A stretch of DNA of 10,900 nucleotides from Sphingomonas sp. GTDB taxonomy: Bacteria; Pseudomonadota; Alphaproteobacteria; Sphingomonadales; Sphingomonadaceae. Below the pieces are notes generated by a model. That model had not been told where the DNA came from and did not search any database. It was given only the letters and a program-made list of their open reading frames with translations. Shown in pieces: positions 7,385 to 10,900 of this stretch. A program made the position numbers and the translations under genes. Location of the stretch: assembly GCA_025935515.1 (NCBI GenBank), contig JAICVC010000063.1, positions 1 to 10,900 on the forward strand, in the 5' to 3' direction. The number at the start of each line of letters is the position of its first letter. Within the stretch, counting starts at the first letter, position 1.

Positions 7385-7956
7385 TGCAGCCTGCGCGACA
7401 GATTGATGATCATCGCTGCGGTCGCCCCCCAAATCCTGCGATCGTTCCAGTTGATCTCGTAATAGTGACGCTCGATGCCCTGGAACAGGGCGCTTCGAAG
7501 CTGCTGGTTTGCCGGGTCCAGGAGGAACCCGAGCGGCGCCTCGAACCAGTCCGCGACTTCCGGCTCATGCGGCTCCAGCGGAAGATCGGGCTGAACAACG
7601 CCGAGCACCGGCGTCACGACGTAGCCCGTGACGGTGCGGTAAGGCTCGATCGGCCCGACCACCTCGACCGAAGCCGGGTCGAGCAGGAGCTCCTCGTTGG
7701 CTTCGCGCAGGGCCGCCTGGATGACGTCTTCCCCGGGATCGACGCGGCCGCCGGGAAAGGCGATCTGGCCCGCGTGGGTGCGCAGATGCTCGCGCCTTAC
7801 GGTCAGGATTACGCCCGGCTCCGGCCGGTCGGTGATGGCGATCATCACCGCCGCCGGAAGGTCGGCATTGGCACGAATTTCCGGCAGGTCGCCCGCGAGC
7901 GGTGGCTCTGCCGCAGGCTCTGCGAGCGCTGCGCGCAGGCGGTCGGCAAGCGTCAT
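7375..7956 (-). CDS. Nudix hydrolase, CoA pyrophosphatase (NudL-like)
   Basis: A 193-residue Nudix enzyme, probably cleaving coenzyme A or its derivatives to 4'-phosphopantetheine and 3',5'-ADP. The Nudix box runs from G70 (G-x5-E-x7-RE-x2-EE): G70, E76, R84, E85, E88, E89. Just before it, LRTHAGQIAFPGG matches the LRxHxGQxxFPGG signature of the CoA-specific NudL subgroup, and TVTGYVVTPVLG further on is another mark of that group. The glycine normally following REx2EEx is leucine here (REANEELLL). E. coli NudL also departs from glycine at this point, as far as I recall, so this need not mean loss of activity. The start ATG overlaps the upstream DUF1285 stop as ATGA (4 bp), and the stop overlaps the cca start, so the three genes are translationally coupled. 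The role is probably housekeeping turnover of CoA. Confidence 0.9.
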   Translation of the reverse strand: MTLADRLRAALAEPAAEPPLAGDLPEIRANADLPAAVMIAITDRPEPGVILTVRREHLRTHAGQIAFPGGRVDPGEDVIQAALREANEELLLDPASVEVVGPIEPYRTVTGYVVTPVLGVVQPDLPLEPHEPEVADWFEAPLGFLLDPANQQLRSALFQGIERHYYEINWNDRRIWGATAAMIINLSRRLQWS

Positions 7957-8516
7957 TCGGGCGCTTCCAGCGCGAAGAACACGCCATCGCTCCAGACCCC
8001 CTGCGAACCTTGGGCGAGCGCCAGCTCGGCGAACTCATAATAGACCGGGCGCGTGAGCTCGGCTTCAAGACCGTGGCGGACCAGCACTCGCGGCGACGGG
8101 CCGCCCGGCGAGTCGGCGATGGACAGCGGATGCTCCGGCCCAAGGATGACCGCATCGCCACTGTCGAGCACCAGGCCGACGCGCTGGCCGCGGCCCTCGC
8201 CCTCGACGCGCATGTCGATCGCCCGGAATGGCGTCGTCTCGACCTCGATGTCGAGCTTTTCGACCGGCGTGACGAGCACATGACGGCCATCGGGGTCCCG
8301 CCGAAGCACGGTTGCGAACAGCCGGACCATCTCCGGCCTGGGGATGGGCGTTCCCTGGTGATACCAAGTGCCGTCGCGGGCGATGCGCATCCCCGAATGG
8401 CCGCAACGCTGCGGGTTCCATTTATCGACGGGAGGAAGGCGGCGTTCATCGATCAGCTTCTGCAACTCGGAAAGGGTGATCCCCTGCAGTTCGATCGGCG
8501 GGTGGCTCTCCGGCAT
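7953..8516 (-). CDS. DUF1285 domain-containing protein
   Basis: A 187-residue soluble protein that I recognise as a DUF1285 family member. Its opening, with LSELQKLIDERRLPPVDKWNP followed by C-G-H-S-G-M-R-I-A-R-D-G-T-W-Y-H-Q-G-T-P-I, is characteristic of the family. The rest is beta-rich with VLVTPVEKLDIEVE and several short strands. There is no signal peptide or membrane segment. The biochemical function is unknown. In alphaproteobacteria this gene is commonly found ahead of a CoA-type Nudix gene and cca, as here, which implies a housekeeping partner role, but nothing in the sequence defines a reaction. Start: ATG at 8516 is preceded by a good Shine-Dalgarno AGGGG (complement of 8523-8527) at 6-base spacing. 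The stop overlaps the next start by 4 bp. Its upstream region is occupied almost entirely by the palindromic repeat at 8529-8613. Confidence 0.87.
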   Translation of the reverse strand: MPESHPPIELQGITLSELQKLIDERRLPPVDKWNPQRCGHSGMRIARDGTWYHQGTPIPRPEMVRLFATVLRRDPDGRHVLVTPVEKLDIEVETTPFRAIDMRVEGEGRGQRVGLVLDSGDAVILGPEHPLSIADSPGGPSPRVLVRHGLEAELTRPVYYEFAELALAQGSQGVWSDGVFFALEAPE

Positions 8517-8528
8517 GTGTTTCCCCTA

Positions 8529-8613
8529 GTCATTGCGAGCCGAGTGAAGCAATCCAGCCTTGCGCCGAGTGGATTGCTTCGGCTTCCGTATGGAGTACGG
8601 GGGCCGCAATGAC
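8529..8613. repeat. Palindromic interspersed repeat (REP/BIME-like)
   Basis: An 85-bp imperfect palindrome. The outer arms are GTCATTGCG (8529-8537) and CGCAATGAC (8605-8613). The inner arms are GAAGCAATCCA (8546-8556) and TGGATTGCTTC (8570-8580), both perfect, with looser pairing of the GAGCCGAG and CGGCTTC stretches between them. A side hairpin, CCGTA-TGGAG-TACGG, lies in the right half at 8586-8600. GTCATTGCGAG...GAAGCAATCCAG is a sequence type I know as a dispersed, non-coding palindromic repeat in many bacterial genomes. It fills nearly the whole spacer between the divergent DUF1285 and folM-like genes. Its right arm contains the ATG of the rightward gene. Confidence 0.82.
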
Positions 8614-9340
8614 GGCCGAAAGAACAGCCATCGTCACCGGTGCCGGGAAGCGTGTCGGCGGATTCATTGCCGAAGCGCTGGTTGCCGACGGATGGGCCGT
8701 GGTCGCGCATGTCCATCATTCCGAAGATCAAGTGGCGGAGCCCGCGACGAAGGTTGTTGCCGACTTGACCGACGCGGGTTGCGGCTCGGCCATCTTTGAC
8801 GCGGCGCGCAACCTGCCGCCCGTACGCTTGCTGGTGAACAATGCGGCGCGCTTCGCCTGGGACTGCTTCGGCGAATTCAGCGCCGCGCAGTTCGATGCCC
8901 ATATGGCGGTGAATGCCCGCGCTCCGGCACTGCTGATCGACGAGCTGGCACGGCGCCACCGCGACGGCGATGCGCTGGTCGTCAACCTGCTGGATTCGAA
9001 GCTCGCCGCACCCAATCCCGACTATCTGAGCTATACCTTGTCCAAATATGCGCTCGAGGCCCTCACTGAGCTCGCGGCACGCGCGCTTGCCTCGCGCGGC
9101 ATACGCGTCAATGGGGTCGCGCCGGCGCTGATGCTTCGTTCCAGCGGGCAGAGCGAGGAGAATTTCGAGGCGATGCACGCCAACAACCCACTTGGCCGCG
9201 GAGTTGAGCCCGGAGACATCGTGGCGGCGATCAACTATCTGGTCGATGCCAAGTCCGTGACCGGGCAGGTCATCACCATCGATTCCGGACATCGGTTCCT
9301 CGGCCTCGAGCGCGACGTCCAGTTCCTCGGTGACGCGTGA
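8609..9340 (+). CDS. SDR-family pteridine / dihydromonapterin reductase (FolM/PTR1-like)
   Basis: A 243-residue NADPH-dependent short-chain reductase, likely reducing dihydropterins or dihydrofolate. The cofactor loop TGAGKRVGG (10-18) has the basic KR typical of PTR1/FolM. NNAA (77-80) is the SDR structural motif, and Y142-x3-K146 is the catalytic pair. Instead of the usual SDR serine there is an aspartate in NLLD (D129), 13 residues before the tyrosine, which is exactly the PTR1-type arrangement (Asp-Tyr-Lys) and separates pteridine reductases from general SDRs. The 4-bp overlap with folB supports a pterin role. ATG at 8609 is required because the Rossmann strand starts within a few residues and no later start fits. 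This ATG lies inside the right arm of the palindromic repeat. The nearest purine-rich element is GGGGG at 5 bases. I leave the symbol empty because folM versus a distinct pteridine reductase cannot be decided. Confidence 0.88.
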   Translation: MTAERTAIVTGAGKRVGGFIAEALVADGWAVVAHVHHSEDQVAEPATKVVADLTDAGCGSAIFDAARNLPPVRLLVNNAARFAWDCFGEFSAAQFDAHMAVNARAPALLIDELARRHRDGDALVVNLLDSKLAAPNPDYLSYTLSKYALEALTELAARALASRGIRVNGVAPALMLRSSGQSEENFEAMHANNPLGRGVEPGDIVAAINYLVDAKSVTGQVITIDSGHRFLGLERDVQFLGDA

Positions 9341-9762
9341 GTAGCGCCGAGCCTGTGCTGTCGGGCCTGGTGCCCCGTGACCTCAAGGTCCGGTCGGCGC
9401 GGATCTTGCTGGAATCGCTCGCCGTCCAGGCCGACATCGGCTTTCACGATTTCGAGGTCGGCGCGCCGCAGCGGCTCCTCGTCACGGTCGAGATCTGGCT
9501 TCAGGACCGGGCCGCGCCGGCCGACGATGATCCTTCGCGCGCCTGGGATTACGACTTCCTGCGGACCGAGGTCGCGGAGATTGCTTCCGCCCGGCGGTAC
9601 AACCTCCAGGAGACGCTGGCCCATGCGATCTTTGAACGCGTTGCAGCATTCCGCGGGATCGCCGCCTTGAGGATTCGGCTCTCCAAGCCCGACGTTTATC
9701 CCGACGCCCATGGTGTTGGCGTTGAAATCGCTTCCTTTTCCGGACTCTGGCCGGAGCTTTGA
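9337..9762 (+). CDS. folB: Dihydroneopterin aldolase (FolB)
   Basis: A 141-residue member of the T-fold FolB family, which cleaves 7,8-dihydroneopterin to 6-hydroxymethyl-dihydropterin and glycolaldehyde (and often epimerises it) in folate synthesis. Visible family features: LAVQADIGFHDFEVG (28-42) with E40 matching the substrate-anchoring glutamate, WDYDFL (70-75) with the conserved tyrosine Y72, the helix NLQETLAHAIFERV, and RLSKPD (114-119) with the catalytic lysine K117. The usual FolB length is about 120 residues. The extra ~20 lie at the N-terminus before ILLESLAV. The start is GTG at 9337, giving a GTGA overlap with the reductase stop. This is consistent with translational coupling of two pterin enzymes. 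No clear terminator follows it. Confidence 0.9.
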   Translation: MSSAEPVLSGLVPRDLKVRSARILLESLAVQADIGFHDFEVGAPQRLLVTVEIWLQDRAAPADDDPSRAWDYDFLRTEVAEIASARRYNLQETLAHAIFERVAAFRGIAALRIRLSKPDVYPDAHGVGVEIASFSGLWPEL

Positions 9763-9857
9763 CCAAGTCGCGCAAACAGCCGGGGTTTCGTGCCTTCCGC
9801 CTGTGGAACAAAATCCGTTGCGCGGCCTTTGAGGCGGGGATAAGGAGGCGCGCTTGT

Positions 9858-9884
9858 CGCCGATGATATTTTGATACATCGGCG
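9858..9884. promoter_or_regulatory. 27-bp dyad upstream of tonB (CGCCGATG-N11-CATCGGCG)
   Basis: Perfect 8-bp arms (9858-9865, 9877-9884) flank an AT-rich 11-bp centre, ATATTTTGATA, which could itself add a TAT/ATA pair. It lies 86 bases before the tonB ATG, so it could be an operator or a leader hairpin. The inner 19 bp (9862-9880) resemble a Fur box in length and symmetry but match the classical consensus at only 9 of 19 positions, so Fur control is only a hypothesis. Confidence 0.45.
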
Positions 9885-9893
9885 CATCAACCA

Positions 9894-9916
9894 GTTCGAC
9901 GGGCGCGCGTCCGAAC
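9894..9916 (+). promoter_or_regulatory. Second leader hairpin upstream of tonB
   Basis: GTTCG-ACG (9894-9901) pairs with CGT-CGAAC (9908-9916) around a GGCGCG loop, with one bulged C at 9911. A competing pairing, GGGCG (9901-9905) with CGCCC (9916-9920), would exclude it, so the element could switch between two folds. This is seen in sequence only; folding energy was not computed. Confidence 0.35.
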
Positions 9917-9927
9917 GCCCGGATTGA

Positions 9928-9946
9928 CCGTGGGCCTAGCCCATGG
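9928..9946 (+). promoter_or_regulatory. Third leader hairpin, just ahead of the tonB ribosome-binding site
   Basis: CCGTGGGC (9928-9935) pairs with GCCCATGG (9939-9946) through an 8-bp stem with one G-T wobble and a 3-base CTA loop. It ends 7 bases before the AGGAG (9954-9958) that probably serves tonB, so it is placed to affect translation initiation. There is no T-tract, so it is not an intrinsic terminator. Confidence 0.4.
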
Positions 9947-9970
9947 CGTGTCGAGGAGAATTGCGGGTTA

Positions 9971-10630
9971 ATGTCCTACGCCCAAAAGAAACAGCTTAGC
10001 GGCAACCGGACTTTCGCGATCATCATGGTCGCCATTCTTCAGCTCGGTCTCGGCTACGCGATCGTCACGGGGCTCGCCTACAACGTGATCAAGAAGGCGG
10101 CCCAGGACCTCAAGACCTTCGACGTCGAGGAGCAGCCCCCGCCACCCGAGGAGCCGCCGCCCCCGCCCAAGGACATGCCGAAGGTGCCGCCTCCGCCCGT
10201 CACTCCGCCGCCGCTGGTACGGATGGAGGCCCCGCCGCCGCCGATTGCAACGGTCACCGCGCCGCCGCCGCCCGTTTACATTCCGCCGGTCGCGCCGGCT
10301 CCGCCGCCTCCGCCCCCGCCCCCGCGCAAGGTCCAGTCGGCGCAGAGCGCCAAAGGCGACCTTCGCAGCCTGTTCAGCCCTGATGATTATCCCGCGGCTG
10401 CCTCCGCTGCCGAAGCACAGGGAACCGCTCAGGCGACGCTGACCATCGGACCCGACGGGCGCGTCACCGGTTGCAACCTCGTTCGTTCGACGGGCAATGG
10501 CGCGCTCGATTCCGCGACCTGCAACATCCTACGCCGCCGCGCCAAATTCACACCGGCGCGGGACAGCAACGGCAATGCCACGTCCGATACGATTACGACG
10601 CCGCCGATCGTCTGGCGGCTGGAAGGCTAA
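9971..10630 (+). CDS. tonB: TonB family energy transducer
   Basis: A 219-residue inner-membrane protein that spans the periplasm and passes proton-motive-force energy from ExbB/ExbD to TonB-dependent outer-membrane receptors for iron chelates, vitamins or glycans. Layout: a short cytoplasmic N-terminus, one membrane anchor at about residues 14-38, an acidic patch (TFDVEE), a proline-rich periplasmic linker (36 of residues 56-118 are proline), and a C-terminal TonB domain from about 128. There, ATLTIGPDGRVTGC, GNGALDSATC and RRRAKFTPARD follow the family pattern. C168 and C184 are the only cysteines and could form a periplasmic disulfide. The ATG at 9971 fits the anchor position. AGGAG lies 12 bases upstream, a longer spacing than usual, after a structured leader. 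exbB follows 45 bp downstream, so the two are probably one operon. Confidence 0.93.
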   Translation: MSYAQKKQLSGNRTFAIIMVAILQLGLGYAIVTGLAYNVIKKAAQDLKTFDVEEQPPPPEEPPPPPKDMPKVPPPPVTPPPLVRMEAPPPPIATVTAPPPPVYIPPVAPAPPPPPPPPRKVQSAQSAKGDLRSLFSPDDYPAAASAAEAQGTAQATLTIGPDGRVTGCNLVRSTGNGALDSATCNILRRRAKFTPARDSNGNATSDTITTPPIVWRLEG

Positions 10631-10675
10631 GCGACTTCAGGTTTTTGATTTAGATTTTCAGAAGGAAAGCAGAGC

Positions 10676-10900
10676 ATGCAAGCAGCACCCGCCGCAGGTT
10701 CGAACCCGTACGGCCTGATCCCCGCGCTCCAGCAGGGCGGAATCATCGCCATCTCGGTGTTCATCATCCTGGTGGGCATGTCGGTCTTCTCCTTCTACAT
10801 CCTGATCACCAAGCTGATGCAGCAGCAGAAGATCATCAGCCAGGGGCGGAAGGTGCGCGCCAGCTTCTGGAACTCGCCGAACCTGCGCGAAGCGGCGACG
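10676..10900 (+). CDS. exbB: ExbB / MotA-TolQ family proton channel protein, 3'-truncated by window edge
   Basis: The first 75 residues of a MotA/TolQ/ExbB-type protein, open to the window end. ExbB forms the pentameric inner-membrane scaffold that, with ExbD, drives TonB. Visible here: a short polar, Ala-rich N-terminus, PYGLIPALQQGG as the typical pre-membrane amphipathic stretch, a first transmembrane helix of about 20-25 residues (IIAISVFIILVGMSVFSFYI), then a cytoplasmic basic and Gln-rich segment (KLMQQQKIISQGRK) and the start of the large cytoplasmic loop. The other two helices lie beyond the window. ATG at 10676 has a good Shine-Dalgarno AAGGA at 10662-10666 with 9-base spacing. Position directly after tonB supports ExbB rather than TolQ. 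The 45-bp spacer to tonB is AT-rich and shows no terminator. Confidence 0.9.
   Translation, partial: MQAAPAAGSNPYGLIPALQQGGIIAISVFIILVGMSVFSFYILITKLMQQQKIISQGRKVRASFWNSPNLREAAT

Noticed and set aside
6119..7462. Plus-strand open frame of 447 codons opposite cca
   Set aside because: It is longer than cca itself, but the minus strand carries the GGAVRD, DID and RRDF motifs of the nucleotidyltransferase. The plus translation shows no domain and would overlap the end of the GT4 gene.
7372..8612. Plus-strand open frames opposite the Nudix and DUF1285 genes
   Set aside because: Both minus-strand genes have clear family motifs and coupled starts and stops. The plus frames are shadows.
8529..8613. 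CRISPR repeat or transposon end
   Set aside because: It is a single palindromic unit with no repeat-spacer periodicity, no adjacent transposase and no visible target-site duplication. It fits an interspersed palindromic repeat better.
8453..9292. Minus-strand open frame of 279 codons opposite the pteridine reductase
   Set aside because: It runs through the palindromic repeat and mirrors conserved SDR residues; no homology is recognisable.
9862..9880. Canonical Fur box before tonB
   Set aside because: Only 9 of 19 positions fit the classical consensus. I keep the dyad as an unnamed element.
9763..9970. A small gene in the folB-tonB spacer
   Set aside because: Plus-strand frames are short and lack a start with a ribosome-binding site. 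Minus-strand frames here are extensions of folB shadows.

Overview
The window is about 10.9 kb of high-GC chromosomal DNA, densely packed with genes. It looks like an alphaproteobacterium, most likely a sphingomonad (order Sphingomonadales). This rests on gene content and protein style: a TonB with a long polyproline linker and a two-cysteine C-terminal domain followed by ExbB, a DUF1285 / CoA-type Nudix / CCA-adding enzyme operon, and a PTR1/FolM-type reductase overlapping folB. The assignment is inference from family resemblance. No phylogeny was possible.

Layout, left to right. (1) 1-1890 (+): 3' part of parC, topoisomerase IV subunit A, cut at the left edge just before the catalytic tyrosine. 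(2) 1973-3712 (+): a PAS-GGDEF-EAL cyclic-di-GMP protein with a degenerate GGNEF motif, a kept RxxD motif and an intact EAL domain. A terminator-like hairpin follows it. (3) 3802-4128 (+): a small secreted protein of unknown function whose 3' end overlaps the convergent gene. (4) 4106-4873 (-) and 4962-6182 (+): a divergent pair, a DUF2334/NodB-like polysaccharide deacetylase and a GT4 glycosyltransferase, suggesting envelope or exopolysaccharide work. (5) 6179-8516 (-): a tightly coupled operon, DUF1285 -> CoA-type Nudix hydrolase -> CCA tRNA nucleotidyltransferase. The last stop codon shares a CTAG with the convergent glycosyltransferase stop. (6) 8529-8613: a palindromic interspersed repeat that fills the divergent spacer and supplies the start codon of the next gene. 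(7) 8609-9762 (+): a pteridine-reductase-like SDR (FolM type) and dihydroneopterin aldolase (folB), overlapping by 4 bp, for folate/pterin metabolism. (8) 9763-9970: a 208-bp spacer holding three successive hairpins. (9) 9971-10630 (+) tonB and 10676-10900 (+) the start of exbB, the inner-membrane energiser of TonB-dependent outer-membrane uptake.

Most of this is core or near-core chromosome. I see no CRISPR array, transposase, phage gene, toxin-antitoxin pair, tRNA or rRNA, and no obvious new multi-gene system. The points most worth a second look are the structured tonB leader, the repeat that contains the folM-like start codon, the degenerate GGDEF/intact EAL arrangement, and the unassigned deacetylase/glycosyltransferase pair with its small secreted neighbour.
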